Below are positions 51,557 to 58,000 of a DNA stretch of 64,000 nt, piece after piece (within the stretch, counting starts at the first letter, position 1; each line of letters opens with the position of its first letter). Below the pieces are notes generated by a model that worked only from the letters and a program-made list of their open reading frames with translations, had not been told where the DNA came from and did no database searches. The stretch comes from Desulfitobacterium_A nosdiversum (GTDB lineage: Bacteria > Bacillota > Desulfitobacteriia > Desulfitobacteriales > Desulfitobacteriaceae): the NCBI RefSeq assembly GCF_049860565.1, contig NZ_CP172056.1, positions 4,154,001 to 4,218,000 of the forward strand, read 5' to 3'. A program made the position numbers and the translations under genes.

Positions 51557-53599
51557 TTAGTTTATTTTCCGCAGGTTGACGAAGGTTTCATTCAGCGCAA
51601 AACCCGGTGCGCCCTGGGTTTGATGCCCCATATCCGTTCGAGGAGTCCCCATAAGCCGGTTAAGCGAAACATCAGACTTAATTTGTTCCTGATATATAAA
51701 AACCACTTCATCCGGAAGGCCGTTTTCAATAGCGACAATCCCCTCTATGGCACCAAACCTATTGCCCATTCTAATCTTATCTTCCTCTTTAAGTTCATAT
51801 CGCTTAGCTACTTCCGGGGAAAGGTGAACTGTAAAATGGTCCTGCAAATGATCTAAGGCATAGGGCTGAGAGTTTATGCAGGTCAGGTGATGGGGGGTTA
51901 TAAGACGCAGCGGAAATTCCGCAGAGGATTCTAAGGAGGGACGATAGATCGGCAAAGCAGGAAATCCTGCCTTCTCTGCGCTTTCAGAATAAAATTCAAA
52001 GCGGCCGGAGGGGGTTTTAAACTTCCGATCCTCCCATGCTGTCAAAGAAAAACGGGCACGAAGCGGCCCTTCGAAAATATCTTCAGGTTTTTTCAAGCCT
52101 AATATATTGAGTATATTCGTCGGCCCAAGCAGGTTGAGCAGCGTTTCCTTTTCATCCCCTGCCGTAGGAAATTTACAGCTTCCCGGCGAGATTTGGTTCA
52201 AACGGGCGGAGATATCCCAGGCGATTTGAAGATCGGAACGCGCTTCTCCAACAGGGGCAATTGCGGGTTCATTAACACCGACCCAATAGTGCCAATAACT
52301 TGAATTCAAATCCCAATGTTCATACTGTGTGGTAATGGGCAGAAAAAGATCCGCAGCCTGAGAAGATTGGGAAGGAAAAAGGTCACAGATCATGATCAAA
52401 TCGAGTTGTTTCAAGAGCGTTTTCCAAAGATGGAGGTTGCCGTCCTGAGATAAAGGATTTCTCCCGGCAAGCCAGAGCATTTTAACGAGAGGGTCTGTAC
52501 ACTCAAGGGCCTGCTCGGCAAAATTATTGATATTCAGCAAGCGGTCGTGAGGAGCGGGTTGATCATAAAAATAAGAAGTAACTTTGCCGGAATATTGATA
52601 GGTCTCGAATTGTCCGTATTGAACCCCGCCGCCTGATTCGCCGATATGCCCGGCTAAAGCCCCAAGCGCATCAATCGAACGCAGAGTTTGTCCGCCATTG
52701 ATATAGCGCTGCAGTCCGAACCCGACCCAGATACAAGCGGGATGAGTTTTCCCGTATTCAAGCGCCAACTCTCGAAGGGTTTCTATCGGAACTCCGGTAA
52801 TCGCCGAACAGTCTCTAAGATCCACCTTTGCTTGAAGATAATCGATAAATTCTTGATGACCTAAAGAATAGGACGCGAGCTCAGGATCAACAAGCTTTTC
52901 CTCAACAATAATCTTGGCAAATCCTAACGCCAGAAGGCCGTCGGTGCCCGGACGAACTTGGATAAAGCGATGAACTCGGGCAGCCGTTGCACTAAAATAC
53001 GTGTCAAAGCAGACGACTTTTGTCCCATTGTCCATAGCGTCAAAAATAATCGGCATTTGATGGGGCGCAGTCCAGGCGGGGTTCACACCCCAAAGCCAAA
53101 TGAGTTTGGAACGGCTCATATCAAGCGGATCTGAACAAAAAAATGTCCCAAAGTCATACGTTTGAGCATCAACTCCTGCAGACCAGCACGGGGATCCTAT
53201 GGCCCGTGTCGTAGAACCTAGTCCCGTAAAGAGGGCGTCTGTCGCATAATGCAGAAGGCCGAAGTTTCCTGAATACTTGTCCAAAGCCACCGGCAAGGTT
53301 GTTCCGTACTTTTCCTTCAGTTTTAAAATCGTTTCGGCAATTATATTTAAAGCACCATCCCAAGAAATCCGTTCCCAGTACCCACTGTAACGCTCTCTTT
53401 GACGCATTGGGTAACGTATCCTTCGCGGGCTGTAAACCCGCTTCACATCTTCTAATGCTTTGGGGCATAATTTGCCCCGGGTATATTCATGAAACGGATT
53501 TCCTTCAACAGAAATCAGTTTTCCATTACGTGTCGTACTGATGATACTGCACGTATCATAACAATTACGGGGACAAATATTGTGATGGGTTTTCTCCAT
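51557..53599 (-). CDS. Molybdopterin oxidoreductase catalytic subunit without Tat signal
   Basis: 680 residues of the DMSO reductase family. The N-terminal 4Fe-4S motif CPRNCYDTC...KLCPK is intact, and the molybdopterin-binding blocks (WGVNPAWTAPHQMPI, VWVGFGLQRYINGG, LITPHHL) follow. It starts directly at MEKTHHNICPRNC with GGGAG upstream and no Tat leader, so it should stay in the cytoplasm. The likely molybdenum ligand is the Cys in RAIGSPCWSAG, by alignment with its paralogue, not the Ser of true DMSO reductases. Overall it is closely related to the Tat-exported enzyme at 58001-60196, with the same motif order throughout. Substrate unknown. Confidence 0.92.
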   Translation of the reverse strand: MEKTHHNICPRNCYDTCSIISTTRNGKLISVEGNPFHEYTRGKLCPKALEDVKRVYSPRRIRYPMRQRERYSGYWERISWDGALNIIAETILKLKEKYGTTLPVALDKYSGNFGLLHYATDALFTGLGSTTRAIGSPCWSAGVDAQTYDFGTFFCSDPLDMSRSKLIWLWGVNPAWTAPHQMPIIFDAMDNGTKVVCFDTYFSATAARVHRFIQVRPGTDGLLALGFAKIIVEEKLVDPELASYSLGHQEFIDYLQAKVDLRDCSAITGVPIETLRELALEYGKTHPACIWVGFGLQRYINGGQTLRSIDALGALAGHIGESGGGVQYGQFETYQYSGKVTSYFYDQPAPHDRLLNINNFAEQALECTDPLVKMLWLAGRNPLSQDGNLHLWKTLLKQLDLIMICDLFPSQSSQAADLFLPITTQYEHWDLNSSYWHYWVGVNEPAIAPVGEARSDLQIAWDISARLNQISPGSCKFPTAGDEKETLLNLLGPTNILNILGLKKPEDIFEGPLRARFSLTAWEDRKFKTPSGRFEFYSESAEKAGFPALPIYRPSLESSAEFPLRLITPHHLTCINSQPYALDHLQDHFTVHLSPEVAKRYELKEEDKIRMGNRFGAIEGIVAIENGLPDEVVFIYQEQIKSDVSLNRLMGTPRTDMGHQTQGAPGFALNETFVNLRKIN

Positions 53600-53802
53600 T
53601 TATATCTCCCTTACGTAAATACTTTAATATTATTAAACAAGTTTCTTATTAATATTATAGGAGTTTTTACTGGAAATATAAATAAGGGGCCATTGCTCAC
53701 TAAAATGTACCCTGTAAAATGGACAGCAAAAAAGAGGCATCATGCCGAACTTTTTATGACTCTGTTTTACAGGGGCATTTTTTGTTATGCTGACTATGTG
53801 GA

Positions 53803-54267
53803 GTGGATGAAAAGATGGGAACAAATCGTTTTACAGAGGAACAGCAGGCAATGCTGCGGCAGAATCCATATGTAGTCAAGGTAAGTGAAACATCGATTAC
53901 ATATTCGGTTGACTTTAAAGAACGATTCTATCGTGAATATAAGGCTGGAAATATGCCTTCTGCTATTTTACGAGGGATGGGTTTTGATCCTCGTGTGTTG
54001 GGGAAAAAGCGGATTGACCGTTTTGTTGGAAATGTTAGTAAGTACGAGGCGCACAACGAAGATTTTCATGACCGGCGTAAAGATAGTACTGGTCGTCCAA
54101 GAACAAAAGACCTGACGTCCGAGGAGAAAATATCTCGCTTAGAGCATCAGGTTCAGTATTTAAAACAAGAGAATGAATTTCTAAAAAAAATCAACTTTTT
54201 AGAAAAGAAGGCACAATGGGAAGCCAAGCGGCGCCAGCAGAAAAATACAAGATCATCCAAAAAATGA
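53803..54267 (+). CDS. IS3-family OrfA (HTH protein)
   Basis: 154 residues. The N-terminal part is a helix-turn-helix (YSVDFKERFYREYKAGNMPSA, LGKKRIDRF). The C-terminal leucine-zipper-like helix (EEKISRLEHQVQYLKQENEFLKKI) mediates OrfA/OrfAB oligomerisation. The start is GTG at 53803 or ATG at 53815. The frameshift heptamer A_AAA_AAA at 54183-54189 lies in the zipper, giving the OrfAB fusion transposase. OrfA alone usually regulates transposition. Confidence 0.9.
   Translation: MDEKMGTNRFTEEQQAMLRQNPYVVKVSETSITYSVDFKERFYREYKAGNMPSAILRGMGFDPRVLGKKRIDRFVGNVSKYEAHNEDFHDRRKDSTGRPRTKDLTSEEKISRLEHQVQYLKQENEFLKKINFLEKKAQWEAKRRQQKNTRSSKK
54183..54189 (+). promoter_or_regulatory. Programmed -1 ribosomal frameshift site of the IS
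   Basis: A_AAA_AAA in the orfA frame. The orfB frame is open from this point through its nominal start at 54216, so slipping back one base joins orfA to orfB, as known for IS3-family elements. Confidence 0.75.
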
Positions 54268-55148
54268 CCCGACGGGATAATAACTTTTTGAACATAACAT
54301 GGCTGTGCAAATATGCCGGCGTTTCCCGTTCCGGATACTACCGTTGGCTGAAGGCTGCAGATGTGAGAACTGCACAATATGAACAGGACAAGAAAGACTT
54401 TGAGGTGATTCTGGCGGCTTACCAGTTCCGCGGTTATGACAAAGGAGTCCGAGGTATCTACATGCGACTGCTGCACCAGGGAATCCGTATGAACCGAAAG
54501 AAAATCTCGCGGCTGATGAAAAAGTTTGGACTGAAATGCACGATTCGGAAAGCAAATCCATACCGACGTATGGCAAAAGCTTTGAGAACCAGCAATGTAG
54601 CCGATAATCTTGTTAACCGTGAGTTCGAGGAACACGGCCCAAGGGCCATACTTTTAACAGATATTACTTACATGTTCTACCGCAACAGCCAGAAAGCGTA
54701 TCTCTCAACAATTTTAGATGCCTGCACCAAGCAGGTGTTGGCATATGTAGTTAGCAACTCTTTGGAAGTGGACTTTGTATTAGAAACGGTCAATCATCTG
54801 ATCCAAGAACACGGAATTTCTTTGAACAAGGAAACCATTATCCATTCAGATCAGGGCTGCCATTATACCAGCATATCATTCCAGGCCTTGCTCAAGGACA
54901 AAGAACTGCGTCAGTCTATGTCAAGGCGAGGGAATTGTTGGGACAACGCGCCTCAGGAGTCCTTCTTTGGCCATATGAAAGATGAAATCCACCTGGAAGG
55001 CTGCAATACATTCGAAGAATTAACGGTCATTATTGAAGACTATATGGATTACTACAACAATGATCGCTACCAATGGGATTTAGCCAAGCTGTCACCAAAC
55101 CAGTACGAAAAATATCTCCGGACTGGAAATTATCCTATTCATGTGTAG
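54216..55148 (+). CDS. IS3-family OrfB (DDE transposase)
   Basis: 310 residues. HTH_21-type region (LCKYAGVSRSGYYRWLK, RGYDKGVRGIYMRLLHQGIRMNRKKISRLMK), then the integrase core with catalytic D in LLTDITYM, D in IIHSDQGCHYTS, and E in ESFFGHMKDE. All three DDE residues are present, so the transposase is probably functional. It overlaps orfA by 52 bases in the -1 frame. Confidence 0.94.
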   Translation: MGSQAAPAEKYKIIQKMTRRDNNFLNITWLCKYAGVSRSGYYRWLKAADVRTAQYEQDKKDFEVILAAYQFRGYDKGVRGIYMRLLHQGIRMNRKKISRLMKKFGLKCTIRKANPYRRMAKALRTSNVADNLVNREFEEHGPRAILLTDITYMFYRNSQKAYLSTILDACTKQVLAYVVSNSLEVDFVLETVNHLIQEHGISLNKETIIHSDQGCHYTSISFQALLKDKELRQSMSRRGNCWDNAPQESFFGHMKDEIHLEGCNTFEELTVIIEDYMDYYNNDRYQWDLAKLSPNQYEKYLRTGNYPIHV

Positions 55149-55253
55149 ATCGGATTTAATACAGGGCACTATGAGCGATTGTTCCAGCGAGTGAGAGCCA
55201 CCGTTCCGTTTTACGAAGCCAGTATTCGGAAACAGCGAAACCACTCTGGGGTA

Positions 55254-55380
55254 GACTTGACATGGGACCCTACGACGGATGCTTCAATGGGTCGAGGGCT
55301 GTGGCTCAAATGATGTATTCCTTTGGGGTAAGCCCCATCCCTTTAATCTAGGGTAGCATCCGCCGCCCCCATATCAAGTC
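55254..55380 (+). ncRNA. Candidate structured RNA in the 3' region of the IS
   Basis: GACTTGACATGGG (55254-55266) pairs with CCCATATCAAGTC (55368-55380) at 12 of 13 positions. Nested inside, CGGATGCT (55276-55283) pairs perfectly with AGCATCCG (55355-55362). Further in there are GGGG/CCCC (55325-55336) and CCCT/AGGG (55339-55353) hairpins. The overall shape is a 127-base multi-branched RNA with no coding frame. I do not recognise it as a known family. Calling it an RNA is inference from nested complementarity. Confidence 0.45.
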
Positions 55381-55529
55381 TTATTTTGAGTCATAAAGCA
55401 GGCTGTTAAGCAATGTCTTCTCAATAGATTTACCAAGGCTCTATGTCTCCGGAACTATGGCTCAATTTTTCCATACAAGCGGCTCACTGTATTCCGGAAC
55501 GACGGCTCTTTCGCATCGGTATATTAAGA

Positions 55530-55844
55530 TCAAAACGGTATTTCTTCCGGAATAGAGATGCCATGTATGCGACACAGTGATTCTAATAACTCTATTTTTT
55601 TATTTGCTTCATCCAGAGAACTCTTCACTGACCAGTAATCACTGCGGAGCTGTTCGAAAAAGTCTTCTAACTGCTCGTATTCTTTTTTGAAGTTTTGCTT
55701 TGATGAGCGAAATCTTTTTACAGTAGCTTTCATAATGTTTATAGATATGCGGATATATTTAACGCTGGCAGTCATATCGAAGTGATATAACTGCCAGCGT
55801 TTGCTTGCATATCTCCTCCGTAAAACCCATTTAAGCAGTTTCAC
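55530..55844 (-). CDS. Small coiled-coil ORF inside the IS, uncertain
   Basis: 104 codons if started at the GTG at 55844. An alternative is an ATG about 23 codons later (MTASVKYIRIS), which overlaps by ATGA the stop of a 12-codon frame that has GGAGGAG in front. The product is basic and helical, with a coiled coil (KKEYEQLEDFFEQLRSDYWSVK, LDEANKKIELLESL). It runs opposite to the transposase. No known domain. A long hairpin (55761-55801) lies within its first part, so it may not be a real gene. Confidence 0.4.
   Translation of the reverse strand: MKLLKWVLRRRYASKRWQLYHFDMTASVKYIRISINIMKATVKRFRSSKQNFKKEYEQLEDFFEQLRSDYWSVKSSLDEANKKIELLESLCRIHGISIPEEIPF
55761..55801. repeat. 41-base hairpin near the right end of the IS
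   Basis: AACGCTGGCAGT (55761-55772) and its exact complement (55790-55801), with an inner ATATC/GATAT pair and only two unpaired bases beside a 5-base loop. The stem is too perfect for coding sequence alone, and may be part of the element's ends or an attenuator. Confidence 0.75.
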
Positions 55845-56057
55845 AGAGATTTTATAGGCCCTTTTTTTAAATTGTCCTTGACATGGGGGGCACTTTACAC
55901 GAAGTTTGGCAACGGCCCCTTGAACTGTTAAAACCTCCGACGACGGAAAAAGAAAAACGGGGAGAAAAATGGGAAAAAGAATGGATTAAAAAACGGAAAA
56001 AATCCAAAGCCTCTAAAACGTCCAAACATAAGCTTTTATTCCTTTCTTTTTCTTAGT

Positions 56058-56198
56058 TTAGAAGATTACGCCTAATGCGATGAGGATCAAGATAGCAATT
56101 GCGATAATCCCGACACCAACGCCAACACCTGCAACAGGAGCAACTGATGGACAACATGCACCACCAAAACCGCCCATGCCAAAGCCCATTCCGAACAT
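56058..56198 (-). CDS. YjcZ-like glycine-rich membrane mini-protein (46 aa)
   Basis: A 46-codon gene starting MFGMGFGMGGFGG, followed by ACCPSVAPVAGVGVGVG and one membrane helix to the end (IIAIAILILIALGVIF). AAGGAGGT lies before its ATG. Its architecture, a Gly-rich start and a short C-terminal helix, is that of YjcZ-family sporulation mini-proteins. It is one of a tandem pair, the neighbour at 56234-56341 ending with a nearly identical helix. Confidence 0.75.
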   Translation of the reverse strand: MFGMGFGMGGFGGACCPSVAPVAGVGVGVGIIAIAILILIALGVIF

Positions 56199-56233
56199 AT
56201 CATTACCTCCTTAAAAATATTTTTTAGAAAAGA

Positions 56234-56341
56234 TTAGAATACGATTCCTAATGCGATAAGCAGAAGAATGATTACCACTACGATAGCAATACCTGGTAAG
56301 AAACGAGGGGTACAAACTCCGTCAACACCACCAAATGCCAT
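56234..56341 (-). CDS. YjcZ-like membrane mini-protein (35 aa)
   Basis: A 35-codon gene: MAFGGVDGVCTPRFLPG, then a helix IAIVVVIILLLIALGIVF. AAAGGAGG is 6-7 bases before the ATG. Its C-terminal helix matches that of the next gene downstream (56058-56198) almost residue for residue (IALGIVF versus IALGVIF), so the two are tandem paralogues. Confidence 0.7.
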   Translation of the reverse strand: MAFGGVDGVCTPRFLPGIAIVVVIILLLIALGIVF

Positions 56342-56506
56342 CTGAATTCCTCCTTTGTTAGAGATAATACATACTATGCTTGGTCACGAATAATTGCCAC
56401 AATATGGTATATAAGAGTTGCACCGCTTGGCTAAATTAAGATACAGAGTAACAACAAAATAACCGATTTTGAGTTCGACCGCAGGTTTTATTTTAAGTAT
56501 GAGAAA

Positions 56507-56550
56507 GAGGCCATTGCTCACGAACTATTCAGTTCGTGAGCAACGGCCTC
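56507..56550 (-). terminator. dmsC terminator, repeated hairpin family
   Basis: GAGGCCATTGCTCACGAACT (56507-56526) pairs with AGTTCGTGAGCAACGGCCTC (56531-56550), with one A-C mismatch and a 4-base loop. On the minus strand TTTCTCATAC follows. A second copy of its core, GGCCATTGCTCAC, at 53688-53700 is separated from its right arm by the IS element. Confidence 0.85.
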
Positions 56551-56590
56551 GAAAAAAGGAAGGGCAGAATTCTAAGAGTCAGAAATTGGT

Positions 56591-57418
56591 TTAAAACAAA
56601 GCTGTAATATGAATGCCTGCTGCAGCAAAATAGAAAAGAGATCGGCCAATAAGTTCTCCAAATCCTGTAAAAACAACGACCATCAACAGAAGATTGGGAG
56701 ATAAGGCTTTTTTCGTTTTAAGAGGAGAGACAAGAAAGAGCAATGGAACAAGCCACCCGATGACAACACGAATCCAGAAAAACGGGCTTGAAAGATAGGC
56801 CTGAACAGTAGCAGCGCCTTCGTTATTCACTTGAATAAAGGAAGCATAAAGCACAAACAAAACAATGCTCGCAAGCAAACAACCAATGGACCAGTGCAGC
56901 AAACTCTTTCGCTGAGCCTGAGCAATCTCTTTATAGCCGAGAATGGCTGTAACGAGCGGTCCCATTAAAACTGCAGTAATAAAGAAAAATACAAGGGGCG
57001 CCGCATTATTCCAGGCCGGGACACGTGGAAGAACGTAAATCATCGCACTGCTTAAGGTTCCCAATAGACCAAGTATTGAAGTTATGAGCAAAGGCGTTCG
57101 TCTGTTGCTGCCGGGATGGTAAACGATCCACAAGAGGAAGAGCCAGCCTGCAAACGTAAGCAGGAACATGACAATTTCTCGGCTTAACCAAGAGGAGCTC
57201 AGATGCGTAATCGCCCGGTAAGCTGCTTCCGGATGTCCGAGATGAAACAGAGAGGCAAGCAAAGCCGCAACCAGGAAAGTTCCGGAGACGAGGACACCTC
57301 TTTTGAAAAGTGATTCCTTCAGTTCATGTTGATCTAACCAGAAAAGAACGAGAATGATACCTACCGAAATTTGACTCAAAACGGTAAATAAGACTAAAGG
57401 CCATTCCAAACTTCCCAT
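56591..57418 (-). CDS. DmsC-like membrane anchor subunit
   Basis: 275 residues with eight membrane helices. The N-terminal WPLVLFTVLSQISVGIILVLFW and the C-terminal GFGELIGRSLFYFAAAGIHI are typical of DmsC. It should oxidise menaquinol and pass electrons to the B subunit. GGAGGG precedes the ATG, and the gene begins 3 bases after dmsB. The relic at 3438-3860 matches the C-terminal half of this family. Confidence 0.92.
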   Translation of the reverse strand: MGSLEWPLVLFTVLSQISVGIILVLFWLDQHELKESLFKRGVLVSGTFLVAALLASLFHLGHPEAAYRAITHLSSSWLSREIVMFLLTFAGWLFLLWIVYHPGSNRRTPLLITSILGLLGTLSSAMIYVLPRVPAWNNAAPLVFFFITAVLMGPLVTAILGYKEIAQAQRKSLLHWSIGCLLASIVLFVLYASFIQVNNEGAATVQAYLSSPFFWIRVVIGWLVPLLFLVSPLKTKKALSPNLLLMVVVFTGFGELIGRSLFYFAAAGIHITALF

Positions 57419-57421
57419 CTC

Positions 57422-57988
57422 TTAATCCCTCCTAATCTGCTTGCCTTGTTTAGGGCCAATAAAACGAATGGATGGTTCGGTGATCTTGGGACTCGGAAGA
57501 CCGGGTAACGTTTTAAGGACTCCGACTCTTTGATCTAGAGCATCATTAATTTCAACAAGTTCTAAAGCACCGGTGATACACGCAGCTACGCAGGCCGGTT
57601 TCTGACCTTGGTCAATTCGTTGGTAGCATAGATTGCATTTCTCAGCCTTCTTTTGGATGGGATTAAACTGAGGACGGTCATACGGACAGGCCATCACACA
57701 CATCTGACAGCCAATACAGCGGTCATGATTTTGAATAACGATTCCGTCCTCCCGTTTTGTATACGCTTCCACCGGGCAGACCCTCAGACACTCTGGATGG
57801 GCACAATGATTACAGCCCATGGAAAAAAACATTCGGGTCGGAAGAGAAAAGTCCTCTTCACGGAGTTGAAAAACCTGACGCCAACGCGGTGTTACATCGA
57901 TCTGATATTCATTTTTGCAGGCCATTTCGCACCCGCGGCAGCCCACGCATTTTTCAGAGTTATGCAAGAAACCCAACTGTTTACTCAT
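57422..57988 (-). CDS. DmsB-like iron-sulfur subunit
   Basis: 188 residues with the four cysteine groups CVGCRGCEMACK, CNHCAHPECLRVCP, CIGCQMCVMACP and CNLC...CVAAC. It is about as long as its paralogue at 50987-51538 and very similar in motif layout. It transfers electrons between the anchor and the molybdenum subunit. It begins 12 bases after the A-subunit stop, with GGGGGGAT upstream. Confidence 0.94.
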   Translation of the reverse strand: MSKQLGFLHNSEKCVGCRGCEMACKNEYQIDVTPRWRQVFQLREEDFSLPTRMFFSMGCNHCAHPECLRVCPVEAYTKREDGIVIQNHDRCIGCQMCVMACPYDRPQFNPIQKKAEKCNLCYQRIDQGQKPACVAACITGALELVEINDALDQRVGVLKTLPGLPSPKITEPSIRFIGPKQGKQIRRD

Positions 57989-58000
57989 TCAGATCCCCCC

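Larger units (their letters stand above)
53701..55897 (+). mobile_element. IS3-family insertion sequence, 2197 bp, with extra 3' region
   Basis: Left end TAAAATGTACCCTG..., right end (reverse complement) TAAAGTGCCCCCC...; the first 25 bases match at 16 positions, including GGACA. The 3-base target duplication CAC is at 53698-53700 and 55898-55900. Joining the flanks across one CAC restores GGCCATTGCTCACGAA, which also occurs intact in the hairpin at 56507-56550, so the borders are well supported. It carries orfA and orfB with a programmed -1 frameshift site. About 750 further bases after orfB contain a candidate structured RNA, a long hairpin and a minus-strand ORF. That makes the element roughly 0.7 kb longer than a standard IS3 member. 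Confidence 0.85.

Noticed and set aside
54153..54649. Minus-strand frames over orfB of the IS
   Set aside because: Antisense to the transposase with intact DDE residues; no independent evidence.
55898..56057. Lysine-rich open frame after the IS (…EKEKRGEKWEKEWIKKR…)
   Set aside because: No start codon or ribosome binding site, and low-complexity purine-rich DNA gives such frames easily; it may be the tail of a destroyed gene but cannot be supported.
56507..56550. Hairpin considered as a phage attachment site or REP element
   Set aside because: It sits just after dmsC with T-rich sequence on the minus strand, so a terminator explains it; repetition is noted separately.
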